Counted from the first letter of the stretch, positions 25,747 to 35,678 are shown. The stretch: DNA of 64,000 bases from Pseudomonas sp. (GCF_030684895.1 NZ_JAUXXP010000046.1:62001-126000); one strand, 5' to 3'. The notes: a model not told the origin generated them from the letters alone. Program-made: numbers and translations.

Positions 25747-27791
25747 GCGGCCTCCTGGCTCAAGCCGAGGTGACGCAGCAGGGCGTCGATGGAGGGCGGG
25801 CGGCCTCGGAAGTCGACGAACAGCACCATTGGCTCTTGCGAGCCGCCACGGGCCAGGATCGCCTCGCGGAAGGCGCGGCCGGTGGCGCTGTTGAATACGC
25901 CTTCTTCCTCAAACTTGGAGAAGGCGTCGGCGCTGAGTACTTCGGCCCACTTGTAGCTGTAGTAACCGGCCGCGTAACCACCGGCGAAGATATGCGCGAA
26001 GCTGTTGGGGAAGCGGTTGTAGGCCGGCGGACGCAGCACCGAGACTTCCTGGCGGATGCCTTCGAGTACGTCCAGCACGCTGCGACCGTCGCCGTGGGTG
26101 GCGTGCAGCTCGAAGTCGAACAGGCTGAATTCGATCTGCCGCACCATCATCAAGCCGGACTGGAAGTTCTTCGCCGCCAGCATCTTGTCCAGCAGGTCCT
26201 GTGGCAGTGGCTCACCGCTTTCATAATGACCAGAGATCAACGCCAGGCCTTCCGGCTCCCAGCACCAGTTCTCCATAAACTGGCTCGGCAGCTCCACGGC
26301 ATCCCAGGCTACGCCGTTGATACCGGATGCGCCGGCATGCTCAACGCGGGTCAGCAGGTGGTGCAGGCCGTGGCCGAATTCGTGGAACAGGGTGGTGACT
26401 TCGTCGTGGGTCAGCAGCGCCGGTTTGCCGCCGACCGCTGGAGTGAAGTTACACACCAGGTTGGCCACCGGGCTGATCAGCTTACCTGTCGCATCGCGAC
26501 GCTTGTCACGCGCGCCATCCATCCAGGCGCCGCCGCGCTTGTTGGCGCGGGCGTAGAGGTCGAAGAAGAAGCGCCCGACGTGGGCGCCGTTCTCCTTGAT
26601 TTCGAACAGGCGCACATCCGGGTGCCAGCTGTCGAAGCCGCTCAACTCCTCGATCTGGATGCCGTAAAGCTTTTCGACGATGGCGAATAGACCGCTAAGC
26701 ACCTTGTCGATGGGGAAGTAGGCACGCAGGATTTCCTGGGAAATGCTGTAGCGCTGCTCGCGCAGTTTCTCGCTGTAGTAGCCGACATCCCAGCTTTGCA
26801 GATCGCTGCAGCCCTGCTCACTGGCGAAGGCTTGCAGCTCGCGCAGGTCCTGCTCGGCAAACGGTTTGCCGCGTGTGCCGAGGTCGCGCAGGAAGTGCAG
26901 CACCTGATCGGTGGTCTCGGCCATTTTGCTGGCCAGGCTCAGCTCGGCGTAGTTGGCAAAACCAAGCAGCTTTGCCAGTTCCTGACGCAGGGCGAGGATT
27001 TCCAGCATCACCGGGCCGTTGTCGTTCTTGCCGGCATTCGGCCCCTGATCGGAGGCGCGGGTGCAGTAGGCGGCATACACCTCTTCGCGCAGGGCGCGGT
27101 CGTTGGCGTAGGTCATTACTGCGAAGTAGCTGGGGAATTCCAGGCTGATCAGCCAACCGTCCAGGCCTTTGGCCTCAGCGGCCTGCTTCATCTGCGCCTT
27201 GGCCGAGTCGGTCAGGCCATCCAGCGCGGCTTCATCGGTGACGTGCTTGGTCCAGGCCTGAGTGGCATCCAGTAGCTGGTTGGAGAACTTGCTGGCCAGC
27301 TCGGAGAGCTTCATCTGGATTTCGCCGTAGCGCTTCTGCTGCTCGGCCGGCAGGTCGATGCCGGACAGGCGGAAATCGCGCAGGGCGTGTTCGAGAATGG
27401 TCTTCTGCGCCACGTCGAAACCGGCGGCTGCAGGGCTCTCGGCCAGCTTCTGATAGGCCTGAAACAGCGGCTGGTTCTGGCCGATTTCGGTCCAGTACTC
27501 GGACAGCTTGGGCAGGCAGGCCTCGTAGGCGGCGCGCAGCTCGGGGCTGTTGCACACGGCATTCAGGTGGCTGACCGGGCTCCAGGCCTGGCCCAGGCGT
27601 GCGCCCAGTTCATCCAGCGCGAGCACCAGGCCATCCCAGCTCGGTGTGCCAGACTGTTGTTCCAGCAGCCGGCTCATGGCCGCGCGGTTGTCGGCAAGAA
27701 TGCTGTCCACCGCCGGCTCGACATGCTCCGGACGGATGGCGGCATAGGACGGCAGATCGAAGGCTTGCAGCAGTGGGTTGTTGGCAGTCAC
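25743..27791 (-). CDS. prlC: Oligopeptidase A (M3 metallopeptidase)
   Basis: A cytoplasmic zinc oligopeptidase that clears short peptides, including cleaved signal peptides. The 682 residues match the family length. The zinc site HEFGHGLHHLLT is at residues 470-481 (His470, Glu471, His474), with the third ligand expected in the following SQFMENWCWEPE segment. The N-terminus MTANNPLLQAFDLPSYAAIRPEHVEPAV is typical. It heads an operon with the zinc-ribbon gene. Confidence 0.97.
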   Translation of the reverse strand: MTANNPLLQAFDLPSYAAIRPEHVEPAVDSILADNRAAMSRLLEQQSGTPSWDGLVLALDELGARLGQAWSPVSHLNAVCNSPELRAAYEACLPKLSEYWTEIGQNQPLFQAYQKLAESPAAAGFDVAQKTILEHALRDFRLSGIDLPAEQQKRYGEIQMKLSELASKFSNQLLDATQAWTKHVTDEAALDGLTDSAKAQMKQAAEAKGLDGWLISLEFPSYFAVMTYANDRALREEVYAAYCTRASDQGPNAGKNDNGPVMLEILALRQELAKLLGFANYAELSLASKMAETTDQVLHFLRDLGTRGKPFAEQDLRELQAFASEQGCSDLQSWDVGYYSEKLREQRYSISQEILRAYFPIDKVLSGLFAIVEKLYGIQIEELSGFDSWHPDVRLFEIKENGAHVGRFFFDLYARANKRGGAWMDGARDKRRDATGKLISPVANLVCNFTPAVGGKPALLTHDEVTTLFHEFGHGLHHLLTRVEHAGASGINGVAWDAVELPSQFMENWCWEPEGLALISGHYESGEPLPQDLLDKMLAAKNFQSGLMMVRQIEFSLFDFELHATHGDGRSVLDVLEGIRQEVSVLRPPAYNRFPNSFAHIFAGGYAAGYYSYKWAEVLSADAFSKFEEEGVFNSATGRAFREAILARGGSQEPMVLFVDFRGRPPSIDALLRHLGLSQEAA

Positions 27792-28105
27792 GACAGGTCA
27801 CCTGTAACGAAATGGGTTTGCAGCTGTGACCCCGGCGGGCGCTAAAGGCTCCCAGGGGCAGGCTTGAATGGACACAGGGCGCTACAAAACCGCGCGCATG
27901 TTCTGAACATGGGTGCCATCTTAGTTACAATCAAGGCCAGGCGCAGCTTAAGAACCGGTTTGCGATCTGCTGCGCGTCGGCCCTGCGGCGTTAAAAACCG
28001 GCTCGGAATGCTCATGTACAAAAGTACACTCCGCTTCCTCGCCGTTTTTTGCCTGGCAGGACTCTAGCTCGCGAGATCGTAAACAGGTTCTGAGAGGTTT
28101 CTATC
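27792..28105. other. Divergent promoter region prlC / gamma carbonic anhydrase, with a long palindromic repeat
   Basis: A 314-base gap. The left half (27792-27950) must hold the prlC promoter and leader. The right half is almost entirely one copy of the 141-bp palindromic element, which ends 14 bases before the GTG start of the carbonic anhydrase-like gene. Any promoter for that gene therefore lies inside or left of the element. Confidence 0.6.
27951..28091 (+). repeat. 141-bp palindromic element, copy A
   Basis: Begins AGAACCGGTTTGCGATCTGC and ends CGAGATCGTAAACAGGTTCT, so the outer ends are inverted (AGAACC/GGTTCT, CGATCT/AGATCG). It contains the conserved core GCTCGGAATGCTCATGTACA and an inner inverted pair around AAAAACCGGC/GCCGTTTTTT. 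It shares the core and most of its length with copies B and C. There is no coding frame of its own. Confidence 0.9.
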
Positions 28106-28648
28106 GTGGCAATTCGTACTTACCAACAGTTCACCCCCTTGCTCGGTTCACGGGCCTTTGTTGATGCCTCGGCCGTGGTGCTCGGCGATGTGGAAATCGG
28201 CGCGGACAGCTCGGTCTGGCCGCTGGTGGTGATCCGTGGCGACATGCACAGCATCCGCATTGGCGAGCGCAGCAGCATTCAGGATGGCAGCGTGTTGCAT
28301 ATTACCCATGCCGGGCCCTTCAACCCGCGCGGCTACCCGCTGAACATCGGCGACGATGTGACCATCGGTCATAACGTCACCCTGCACGGCTGCAATATCG
28401 GCAACCGGGTACTGATCGGCATGGGCAGCATCATCATGGATGGCGTGGTGATCGATGACGAAGTGATGCTCGGCGCTGGCAGCCTGGTGCCGCCGGGTAG
28501 CCATCTGCAAAGCGGCTACCTGTACGTCGGCAGCCCGGCCAAACAAGCCCGCGAACTGAGCGAAAAGGAGCGCAGCTACTTCCGCTACAGCGCCGACAAC
28601 TACGTGCGGTTGAAGGATCAGCACCTGATGGAAGGTTACGGCAGCTGA
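28106..28648 (+). CDS. Gamma-carbonic anhydrase family protein (left-handed beta helix)
   Basis: 180 residues starting with GTG 28106, preceded by GAGAGG. Hexapeptide repeats form a left-handed parallel beta helix of the YrdA/PaaY/gamma-carbonic-anhydrase type. The zinc histidines are likely in VLHITH, IGHNVTLHGC and nearby, and the RGDMHSIRIG and GMGSIIMDGVVI motifs are conserved. It may hydrate CO2 or be a related enzyme; the family contains both. Its stop overlaps the next gene (TGATG), and the pair sits opposite prlC as in related Pseudomonas. Confidence 0.92.
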   Translation: MAIRTYQQFTPLLGSRAFVDASAVVLGDVEIGADSSVWPLVVIRGDMHSIRIGERSSIQDGSVLHITHAGPFNPRGYPLNIGDDVTIGHNVTLHGCNIGNRVLIGMGSIIMDGVVIDDEVMLGAGSLVPPGSHLQSGYLYVGSPAKQARELSEKERSYFRYSADNYVRLKDQHLMEGYGS

Positions 28649-29310
28649 TGACTCAAGCGGCGTTGCATTACTCGACCATCCTGTTTGACCTCGATGGCAC
28701 CCTGACCGACCCGCGCGAGGGGATTACCCGTTCGGTGCAGCATGCCTTGGCCAAGTTGGGCATTGATGAGCCTGATCTGCAGGCGCTTGAGCACTTTATC
28801 GGTCCGCCGCTGTTGCAGTGTTTTATGCAGACCTATCAGTTCGACGAGGCCACGGCCTGGCAGGCGGTGAACCACTACCGCGAGCGTTTTCGTGAGGTCG
28901 GGCTGTATGAGAATCAGCTGTTCGACGGTGTGGGCGAGCTGTTACAGCTGCTGCAGAACCAGCAGCGCACGCTGTATATCGCCACCAGTAAACCGACGGT
29001 ATTTGCCGAGCAGATTGCCCGGCATTTCGGCTTTGCTCAGCACTTCAAGGTGATTTATGGCAGCGAGCTGGATGGCACGCGCACCGACAAGGTCGAGCTG
29101 ATCGCCCATCTGCTGCAGCAGGAACAGCTTGCGCCAGAGGCGACGCTGATGATCGGTGATCGCAAGCACGACCTGATCGGCGCCAGGCGCAATGGCCTGG
29201 ATGCAGCGGCGGTGGGCTATGGCTTTGGCAGTTTTGCCGAGTTGCAGGCCGAAGCGCCGACCTATCACTTCCACAGCCTGGCCGAGTTGCACCAGGCGTT
29301 TGTGGGCTAA
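28648..29310 (+). CDS. HAD-superfamily phosphatase, Gph-like
   Basis: 220 residues with the three HAD motifs: nucleophile Asp in FDLDGTLTD, TSKPTVFAEQIARHFG with the motif II Thr/Ser, and MIGDRKHDLIGARRNG with the acidic pair. The cap is a small helical insertion after motif I (residues about 20-85). It resembles phosphoglycolate phosphatase but the natural substrate cannot be named. It is translationally coupled to the upstream carbonic anhydrase-like gene. Confidence 0.92.
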   Translation: MTQAALHYSTILFDLDGTLTDPREGITRSVQHALAKLGIDEPDLQALEHFIGPPLLQCFMQTYQFDEATAWQAVNHYRERFREVGLYENQLFDGVGELLQLLQNQQRTLYIATSKPTVFAEQIARHFGFAQHFKVIYGSELDGTRTDKVELIAHLLQQEQLAPEATLMIGDRKHDLIGARRNGLDAAAVGYGFGSFAELQAEAPTYHFHSLAELHQAFVG

Positions 29311-29340
29311 ATCATCGATGGGCGGCTTCTACTAACCCCC

Positions 29341-29411
29341 GTAGCCCGGATAAGCCTTGGCGCAATCCGGGATCGCGGCACCCCGGATTACGCTGCGCTT
29401 ATCCGGGCTAC
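29341..29411. repeat. Palindromic repeat, GTAGCCCGGAT class
   Basis: Arms GTAGCCCGGATAAGC and GCTTATCCGGGCTAC with inner CAATCCGGG / CCCCGGATT. It lies 30 bases after the HAD gene, between convergent genes, where it could act as a bidirectional transcript end. Confidence 0.9.
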
Positions 29412-29466
29412 ATGCCGGTCTTTTGCAGATCGTATGGGTTAGCCGCAGACGTCACCCATCCGCGAG

Positions 29467-29697
29467 TCAGCCATTTTTCTGATAGATGATCTTCTTGGTG
29501 CCGCCGTCGCAGCTGCCGACCACCATATTGGGGTCTTGGGCTTCTGCGTTGGGCACGATTTCCAGGGTGTAGCTGGCAACGCCGGCGGCCTGGATTTTCA
29601 CTTCAATCTCCGCGCGCAGCTCTTCGCAGGGCTTGGGTGCGGCCAATACGCTGGTGCTGAGTAGACCAAGCAGCACGGCCAGGGTGAATTTGTTCAT
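29467..29697 (-). CDS. Small exported DUF1161-type protein
   Basis: 76 residues with a signal peptide (MNKFTLAVLLGLLSTSVLA-AP). The mature 57 residues contain two cysteines (PCEEL and VVGSCDGGTKKIIY) that could form one disulfide. This matches the DUF1161 pattern of small periplasmic proteins of unknown function. AGGAGCGATGCA precedes the ATG, a good ribosome binding site. Confidence 0.85.
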   Translation of the reverse strand: MNKFTLAVLLGLLSTSVLAAPKPCEELRAEIEVKIQAAGVASYTLEIVPNAEAQDPNMVVGSCDGGTKKIIYQKNG

Positions 29698-29760
29698 TGC
29701 ATCGCTCCTTTTGCGTGAACAGAAACTACAGGGGTTGGAGTGGCTTTCGGTACGTAAGTT

Positions 29761-30813
29761 CTAAGAGCCTGAAGATAAGTCGGCCAGTGCCTGATGCCGT
29801 TCTGCCTCGGGTAGTTTGCCCAGCGCTGCGACGCGCTGATAGAAGCGCGGCCAGTCGCGCTCAACCTGCTCGAACAACGCGGCAAAGGCCGGCACCCATT
29901 GATCATACAGACCAAATGGCAACAGCTTGGCGTTGTTTATCGGCGCGTTGATCCAGTCGTCGTAACGGCCGTTACCGCCCCACTCGCGCGCGCTTAGCGC
30001 ATGGTATTCGGCGCGCAGGCGGGCGATCTCGGCCTGCTTGCGACTGCGCATCTGCGTGGGCGGCAGGTCGCTGTCATACAGCTGCTGCAGCCGCGCTCGG
30101 CTGGCCAGCACCAGGGCGATAAATTGCTCGCGTTGCCGCTCGCCCTGTGGGTCGCTGGGCTGCAGGCCCTGCTTGGCGCGCCACTGGCGCAGGCCTTCAC
30201 GTTCGACAAAGCTGGCGAAGGACTCGTTAAACGCGGTGTCGTCCGCCACATACAGCTGCTGGTGCGCCAGCTCATGGAAGATCACCGCCACCAGGCGTTC
30301 ATCACTCCAGCGCAGCATGGTGTTGAGAATCGGGTCAGCGAACCAGCCGAGGGTGGAATAGGCTTCGACGCCGCCCAGATAGGTATCCAGACCCTGCTGT
30401 TTCAGCAACGCTGCCGAGCCGCGCGCGCGGCCCTGGCTGTAGAAGCCGCGATAGGCCACGCAGCCGGCGATGGGAAAACAGTGCAGCTCTGGCGACAGGG
30501 AAAACTCCGCGGTGGCAAATACATTCCACACCACGAACGGTCGCCGGATATCGGCGTATAGGCGGTAGCTGTCGTTGTCGGGCAGGCTTAGCTGGGCGCT
30601 GGCGAAATCCCGCGCCTGCTGAGCCAGGGCCAGGCGCTGCTTGAGTTCGGGGGCGGCTGCCGGGTTCTCCAGCAGCTCGGCAATCGGCTCGCGCGCCTGC
30701 AGCAGGTGCAGCTGGCCGCCGGCCAGGTGGCTGTAGTAATCCAGGGTGCTGCAACCGCTCAGCAGCAGCGTGGCGGCCAGTGGAACCCAGCGCCAGAGCA
30801 GGGCGTCGAACAT
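29761..30813 (-). CDS. Lipoprotein metallo-aminopeptidase-like protein (PF10023 type)
   Basis: 350 residues with a lipobox (LLLSGCS, modified Cys at about 21), so it is probably a periplasmic lipoprotein. A zinc motif HELAH occurs in AVIFHELAHQQLYVADDTAFNESFA, with the downstream Glu as possible third ligand. It matches the putative aminopeptidase family annotated in many proteobacteria, whose substrate is unproven. It is divergent from the next small lipoprotein gene. Confidence 0.85.
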   Translation of the reverse strand: MFDALLWRWVPLAATLLLSGCSTLDYYSHLAGGQLHLLQAREPIAELLENPAAAPELKQRLALAQQARDFASAQLSLPDNDSYRLYADIRRPFVVWNVFATAEFSLSPELHCFPIAGCVAYRGFYSQGRARGSAALLKQQGLDTYLGGVEAYSTLGWFADPILNTMLRWSDERLVAVIFHELAHQQLYVADDTAFNESFASFVEREGLRQWRAKQGLQPSDPQGERQREQFIALVLASRARLQQLYDSDLPPTQMRSRKQAEIARLRAEYHALSAREWGGNGRYDDWINAPINNAKLLPFGLYDQWVPAFAALFEQVERDWPRFYQRVAALGKLPEAERHQALADLSSGS

Positions 30814-30921
30814 GGATCAGTACCCGTGAGTTAACAGGCTGCCACGCTAGCGCATCGGCGCTACTGTCTCCAGCACGGGATCGGCGTAGGCTAGCAAACA
30901 GCTCAATTGTGGAGGTGTCCC

Positions 30922-31341
30922 ATGCGTTATCTGGCTTTGTTTGGCGGCGTGCTGGTGCTCAGTGCCTGCGCATCACCCGTACCAGCGCCTGACCCAAACC
31001 AGGCTTGGGTTGAGCTGCGCAGTAGCGGCGGCACGCTGCTGATGGCGGATCGACTTAATGGCCAGCGCCTCAACGATGGCCGTTACTTCCAGGTGCCCGC
31101 CGGGGCCCATGAGCTGCAGGCACGCTTTCAGTTTGAAGTGAACAGCGGCGGTGGCCTGGATGGCGCCTATGAGCCACGTCAGGTGACCTGCGAAATTCGC
31201 GTGCGGCATGCCAACTTTGTCGCCGGCCAGCGCTACCGGCTGGAAGCCAGACCCTTGCTGATGAAGGCGCAGGCCTGGCTCTACGATGAGCAGCGCAATG
31301 TGCTGGCTCGGGGTAAGGTACTGCGCTGCGGTACCTTCTAA
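30922..31341 (+). CDS. Small lipoprotein of unknown function
   Basis: 139 residues from ATG 30922, which has a strong GGAGG seven bases upstream; an earlier in-frame TTG was not used. A lipobox LVLSACAS marks a lipoprotein with Cys at about 15. The mature part contains a PEGA-like beta pattern (LMADRLNGQRLNDGRYFQVPAGAHELQARF) and CEIRVRHANFVAGQRYRLEA. The last codons run directly into repeat copy B: the stop TAA is formed by the first bases of that element. Confidence 0.85.
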   Translation: MRYLALFGGVLVLSACASPVPAPDPNQAWVELRSSGGTLLMADRLNGQRLNDGRYFQVPAGAHELQARFQFEVNSGGGLDGAYEPRQVTCEIRVRHANFVAGQRYRLEARPLLMKAQAWLYDEQRNVLARGKVLRCGTF

Positions 31342-31481
31342 GAACCTGCCCACGATCTGCTGCGCGTCGGCCCTGCTGCGTTAAAAACAGGCTCGGAATG
31401 CTCATGTACAACAGTACACTCCGCTTCCTCGCCTGTTTTTGCCTTGCAGTGCTCTAGCTCGCTAGATCGTGAGCAGGTTCT
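31341..31481 (+). repeat. 141-bp palindromic element, copy B
   Basis: Begins AGAACCTGCCCACGATCTGC and ends TAGATCGTGAGCAGGTTCT. It fills the gap between two convergent genes exactly: its first A is the last base of the lipoprotein stop codon, and the OsmC gene stop lies three bases beyond its end. It has a central inverted pair AAAAACAGGC / GCCTGTTTTT. It is nearly identical to copy C and closely similar to copy A. Confidence 0.92.
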
Positions 31482-31484
31482 GAA

Positions 31485-31916
31485 TTAGAGACTGCTATCG
31501 AGCACTGCTTCCAGGGTGATCTCGGCGTTCAGCACCTTGGATACTGGGCAGCCGTTCTTCGCGGTTGCCACGGCCTTCTCGAAGGCCGCACGGTCGGCGC
31601 CGGGAATCCGCGCCTTGAGCGTCAGGTGCACGGCGGTGATGGCAAAGCCGCCATCCTGTTTGTCGAGAGTCACTTCGGCGCTGGTGTCGATGCTTTCGGC
31701 AGTCATCCCGGCGTCGCCAAGTTCCTTGGACAGGGCCATGGAGAAGCATCCGGCATGGGCGGCGCCGAGCAGTTCCTCCGGGTTGCTGCCCGGCTGCCCT
31801 TCGAAGCGAGTATTGAAGCCATAGGGCGCGTTTGCCAGCGCGCCGCTCTGGGTCGAGATCGTGCCTTTGCCGTCCTTGATGCCACCGTGCCAATGAGCTG
31901 AGGCTGTCTTCTTCAT
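31485..31916 (-). CDS. OsmC-family organic hydroperoxide-reducing protein
   Basis: 143 residues with the OsmC fold and both redox cysteines: AAHAGCFSMALS and NGCPVSKVL. Such proteins reduce organic peroxides with thiols, in the cytoplasm. MKKTASAHWHGGIKDGKGTIST at the start is typical of the OsmC rather than Ohr subgroup. Confidence 0.93.
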   Translation of the reverse strand: MKKTASAHWHGGIKDGKGTISTQSGALANAPYGFNTRFEGQPGSNPEELLGAAHAGCFSMALSKELGDAGMTAESIDTSAEVTLDKQDGGFAITAVHLTLKARIPGADRAAFEKAVATAKNGCPVSKVLNAEITLEAVLDSSL

Positions 31917-31984
31917 CCGAATACTCCAGTGCGTGGGGTTATAGGGTTGAGAGCAGGCTTAGGCGGCACAAGTTCGAAAAACTT

Positions 31985-32980
31985 CTAGCGTAACTGCGCG
32001 ACCAGCTCGAACGCATGCAAGCGGTCGGCAAAGTCATACAGGTCGCAGGTGAAGATCAGCTCATCGGCGCCGGTCTGCTCCAGCAGCAGCTCCAGGCGCG
32101 CACGAATTTTCTCCTGGCCACCGATCATCGCCAAACCGAGGAAGCTGCTTACCGCCTCTTTCTCATGCGGCAGCCACAGGCCCTGCATGCTGCTCACTGG
32201 CGGCTTCTGCACCAGGCTTTGCCCGCGAATCAGGGCGAGAATGCGCTGGTAGGCCGAGGTGGCCAGGTAGTCGGCCTGCTCATCCGTGTCGGCGGCAATC
32301 AGTGGTACGCCGAGCATCACATAGGGCTTGTCGAGCGCCGCCGAGGGCTTGAAGTGATTGCGGTAGACGCGAATCGCTTCATGCATATAGCGCGGCGCGA
32401 AGTGTGAGGCGAAGGCGTAGGGCAGGCCCTTTTCGCCCGCCAGTTGGGCGCTGAACAGGCTGGAACCGAGTAGCCAGATCGGCACATTGGTGTCGGTGCC
32501 AGGCATGGCGATCACTTTTTGATCCGGCGTGCGCGGGCCGAGGTAGCGTTGCAGTTCTTCGACATCCGCCGGGAAGTCATCGGCGTTGCCAATCCGGTCG
32601 CGGCGCAGCGCCTGGGCGGTGAAGTGATCAGCCCCCGGTGCGCGGCCCAGGCCCAGTTCGATACGGCCAGGGTAGAGCGTGGCCAGGGTGCCAAACTGCT
32701 CGGCAATCACCAACGGCGCATGGTTGGGCAGCATCACCCCGCCGGAACCCAGGCGAATCTTCGACGTGCCGGCGGCCAGGTAGCCGAGCAGCACGGAGGT
32801 GGCCGAGCTGGCGATACCATCCATATTGTGGTGTTCGGCCACCCAGAAACGCTCGAAGCCCAGGCGCTCGACATGCTGCGCCAGCGCCAGGGAGTTGTGC
32901 AGGGCTTGGGCGGCGTTGCCGTCGTCGCGAATCGGGGCGAGATCCAGGGTGGAGAATTTGCTCTGTGCGAGTGCGCTCAT
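31985..32980 (-). CDS. Luciferase-like flavin monooxygenase family protein
   Basis: 331 residues from ATG 32980, with an upstream extension rejected because the family starts with [14 protein letters not shown]. It has a TIM-barrel LLM-class fold with [37 protein letters not shown] and [11 protein letters not shown], the usual flavin/F420-binding motifs. The substrate is unknown, and it is not next to a flavin reductase. Confidence 0.92.
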   Translation of the reverse strand: MSALAQSKFSTLDLAPIRDDGNAAQALHNSLALAQHVERLGFERFWVAEHHNMDGIASSATSVLLGYLAAGTSKIRLGSGGVMLPNHAPLVIAEQFGTLATLYPGRIELGLGRAPGADHFTAQALRRDRIGNADDFPADVEELQRYLGPRTPDQKVIAMPGTDTNVPIWLLGSSLFSAQLAGEKGLPYAFASHFAPRYMHEAIRVYRNHFKPSAALDKPYVMLGVPLIAADTDEQADYLATSAYQRILALIRGQSLVQKPPVSSMQGLWLPHEKEAVSSFLGLAMIGGQEKIRARLELLLEQTGADELIFTCDLYDFADRLHAFELVAQLR

Positions 32981-33129
32981 CGGCCTGCCTGTTGGTTGTC
33001 CGTTTGCTTGGGCGCAACAACGCGCCAATACCTGAGTTAGATAGTGGGGTTTGTTCTGCGGATTCCAAGGGGCAGGTGGTGCGGCGGCGATAGCCGGACC
33101 GTGCGCAAGCGACGGCCCGTGGTGTGGGG

Positions 33130-33345
33130 TCAGCTACTGCTAAGGCGGAAACCGATTTTCAGGGTGACCTGATAATGGCCGACCTTGCCATCAACGATAT
33201 GCCCGCGGGTTTCCACCACCTCGAACCAGTCGAGGTTGCGTACCGACTTGGCACATTCGGCCAGGGCATTTTCGATGGCGTCTTCGATGCTGACTTTCGA
33301 GGAGCCGACGATTTCGATTTTCTTGTAGGTGTGATGATCGGACAT
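33130..33345 (-). CDS. Dodecin, flavin-binding dodecamer protein
   Basis: 71 residues with the dodecin pattern: VYKKIEIVG-like strand ([19 protein letters not shown]), an amphipathic helix, then [13 protein letters not shown] with the conserved Trp that stacks on flavin, and [13 protein letters not shown]. It stores or buffers flavin. AGAACGCCC before the ATG is only a fair ribosome binding site. Confidence 0.93.
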   Translation of the reverse strand: MSDHHTYKKIEIVGSSKVSIEDAIENALAECAKSVRNLDWFEVVETRGHIVDGKVGHYQVTLKIGFRLSSS

Positions 33346-33411
33346 GGGCGTTCTCCACAGGTTGATGATTCAACGCTAGTTGAGTCGCCGCAGTTCTGCC
33401 CGCTCAGTCGC

Positions 33412-34299
33412 TTAGCGTTCCAGCTCGTGGTGCAGCCACTTGGCCAATTGCTCGGCGCGCTTGTCCAGGCGGCGCGCCGGCACCCACAGGGCCAAGCGTG
33501 CCGAGGTTTCGACAAAGCCCCAGGGCGCGACGAGGCGACCGGCGGCCAGGTCGTCGGCCACCAGTTGCTGCGGTGCGATAGCCACGCCCAATCCGGCGGC
33601 TGCAGCTTCCAGCAGGTAATAGAGGTGTTCAAAACCCTGGCCGAGTTTTAGCGCTGTCGCATCCAAGGCATTGCTGCTGGCCCAGCTGGGCCAGGCTTGC
33701 GGGCGGGAGCTGGTGTGCAGCAAGGGCTCGCTGAGCAAGGCGGCGGGCGGAGCCTGATGCAATTCTGCAAAGTGCGCATAACGTGGGCTAAGCACCGGGC
33801 CAATACGCTCGGCCGCCAGCTCGAACACCTGCATATCCGCCGGCCACGGCGGCTCGGCGAACCACAGGGTGGCATCCACACCGCTGCGGCGCGGGTCTAG
33901 CTCGCCTTCGCTGGCAGACAGTTGTAGGCGCAGTTCCGGCAGTTCGCGGTTGAGCCGATCCAGGCGCGGGATAAACCAGCGCGCCAATAGGCTGCCCGGG
34001 CAGGCCAGAACAAAAGGCGCATCGGCTTGCCCCTGCTGCAGCTCGGCGCAGGTGCTGCGCAGGCGGCCGAACAATTCTGCGCTGACATCGCGCAAACGAA
34101 TCCCGGCATCTGTGAGTTTAAGGCCGCGACCTTCTTTGCTGAACAAGGCCACACCCAGGTGCTCTTCGAGGAGGCGAACCTGTCGGCTGACGGCGCCATG
34201 TGTGACATAAAGCTCGTCTGCTGCTTGGCTAATGCTGTTCAGGCGCGCGGCGGCCTCGAAGGCACGCAGGGCATTTAACGGCGGAAGGTCGTGGCTCAT
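33412..34299 (-). CDS. trpI: LysR-family activator of trpBA
   Basis: 295 residues: winged-helix LysR domain (about 1-65, [21 protein letters not shown] and [13 protein letters not shown]) and an effector domain with a LysR substrate-binding fold. The position divergent from trpBA, 149 bases away, is the classical arrangement for TrpI, which activates trpBA with indoleglycerol phosphate as coinducer. The name rests on this synteny plus family. Confidence 0.92.
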   Translation of the reverse strand: MSHDLPPLNALRAFEAAARLNSISQAADELYVTHGAVSRQVRLLEEHLGVALFSKEGRGLKLTDAGIRLRDVSAELFGRLRSTCAELQQGQADAPFVLACPGSLLARWFIPRLDRLNRELPELRLQLSASEGELDPRRSGVDATLWFAEPPWPADMQVFELAAERIGPVLSPRYAHFAELHQAPPAALLSEPLLHTSSRPQAWPSWASSNALDATALKLGQGFEHLYYLLEAAAAGLGVAIAPQQLVADDLAAGRLVAPWGFVETSARLALWVPARRLDKRAEQLAKWLHHELER

Positions 34300-34448
34300 G
34301 TGTGAGTTTTCCTAACAGGTTGCGGCGATCTTATCGCTTTTTTGTCAACAGCCACAGCCGTATCCTCAATGCAGCTCGTAGGAGCGGGCCATGCCCGCGA
34401 ATCGCGCCCATGGGGCGCTCCTACACCATTCACCTGCAGGAGAACGCC
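34300..34448. promoter_or_regulatory. trpI-trpBA divergent control region
   Basis: 149 bases with the presumed TrpI sites and both promoters. The trpI-proximal part (34300-34370) is the only space for operator DNA, because 34378-34424 is a REP. The trpB ribosome binding site is CAGGAGAA, 6 bases before the ATG. I could not place a convincing -10/-35 pair. Confidence 0.5.
34378..34424. repeat. REP element in the trpB leader
   Basis: GTAGGAGCGGGCCATGCCCG on the left and GGGGCGCTCCTAC on the right. This is a GTAGGAGCG-class REP with a shortened second arm. It ends 25 bases before the trpB ATG. Confidence 0.88.
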
Positions 34449-35678
34449 ATGACTTCCTTCCGCGCTGGCCCTGACGCCAACGGCCTGTTCGGCTCGTTCG
34501 GTGGCCAATATGTTGCCGAAACCCTGATGCCGCTGATCCACGACCTGGCCGCCGAATACGAGAAGGCCAAGCTCGACCCCGAGTTCCAGAAGGAGCTGGC
34601 CTACTTTCAGCGCGATTTCGTCGGCCGGCCGAGCCCGCTGTATTTCGCCGAGCGTCTGACCGAGATGTGTGGCGGCGCGAAAATCTACTTCAAGCGTGAA
34701 GAGCTCAACCACACCGGCGCGCATAAGATCAACAACTGCATCGGCCAGGCTCTGTTGGCGCGGCGCATGGGCAAAAAACGCATCATCGCCGAGACCGGCG
34801 CCGGCATGCACGGTGTGGCAACCGCCACCGTGGCCGCACGTTTCGGCATGGAATGCGTGATCTTTATGGGCACCACCGACATCGACCGGCAGCAGGCCAA
34901 CGTGTTCCGCATGAAGCTGCTGGGCGCCACCGTGATTCCGGTAGTGGCCGGCACCGGCACGCTCAAGGATGCGATGAACGAAGCGCTGCGCGACTGGGTG
35001 ACCAACGTGCACAACACCTTCTACATGATCGGCACCGTGGCCGGCCCGCACCCGTATCCGGCGATGGTGCGCGACTTCCAGGCGGTGATCGGTAAGGAAA
35101 CCCGCGAGCAGATCCTCGCCCAGGAAGGTCGTCTGCCCGACAGCCTGGTGGCCTGCATCGGTGGTGGCTCCAACGCCATCGGCCTGTTCCACCCCTTCCT
35201 CGATGACAAGGATGTGCAAATTGTCGGCGTCGAAGCGGCCGGCTACGGCATCGCCACCGGCAAGCATGCCGCCAGCCTGAATGGCGGGGTGCCGGGCGTG
35301 CTGCACGGCAACCGCACCTTCCTGCTGCAGAACGACGACGGCCAGATCATCGACGCCCACTCGATTTCCGCCGGCCTGGATTACCCCGGCATCGGCCCGG
35401 AACACGCCTGGTTGCATGACGTCGGCCGGGTTGAATACACCTCGGTGACCGACGAAGAAGCCCTGGCCGCGTTCCACACCTGCTGCCGTCAGGAAGGCAT
35501 CATCCCGGCCCTGGAAAGTGCCCACGCCCTGGCCGAAGCTTTCAAGCGTGCGCCGAACCTGCCCAAGGAGCACCTGATGGTGATCAACCTGTCCGGCCGT
35601 GGCGACAAGGATATGCAGACCGTTATGCACCACATGGCCGATTCTAAACAAGAGCAGTCTGCGCAGGAGAAACACTGA
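34449..35678 (+). CDS. trpB: Tryptophan synthase beta subunit
   Basis: 409 residues from ATG 34449, which has AGGAGA upstream; a longer frame reads through the REP and was rejected. It joins indole and serine to make tryptophan. The PLP lysine is in [14 protein letters not shown], the glycine-rich phosphate loop in [12 protein letters not shown], and [12 protein letters not shown] opens the protein. Its stop overlaps the trpA ATG by one base. Confidence 0.98.
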   Translation: MTSFRAGPDANGLFGSFGGQYVAETLMPLIHDLAAEYEKAKLDPEFQKELAYFQRDFVGRPSPLYFAERLTEMCGGAKIYFKREELNHTGAHKINNCIGQALLARRMGKKRIIAETGAGMHGVATATVAARFGMECVIFMGTTDIDRQQANVFRMKLLGATVIPVVAGTGTLKDAMNEALRDWVTNVHNTFYMIGTVAGPHPYPAMVRDFQAVIGKETREQILAQEGRLPDSLVACIGGGSNAIGLFHPFLDDKDVQIVGVEAAGYGIATGKHAASLNGGVPGVLHGNRTFLLQNDDGQIIDAHSISAGLDYPGIGPEHAWLHDVGRVEYTSVTDEEALAAFHTCCRQEGIIPALESAHALAEAFKRAPNLPKEHLMVINLSGRGDKDMQTVMHHMADSKQEQSAQEKH

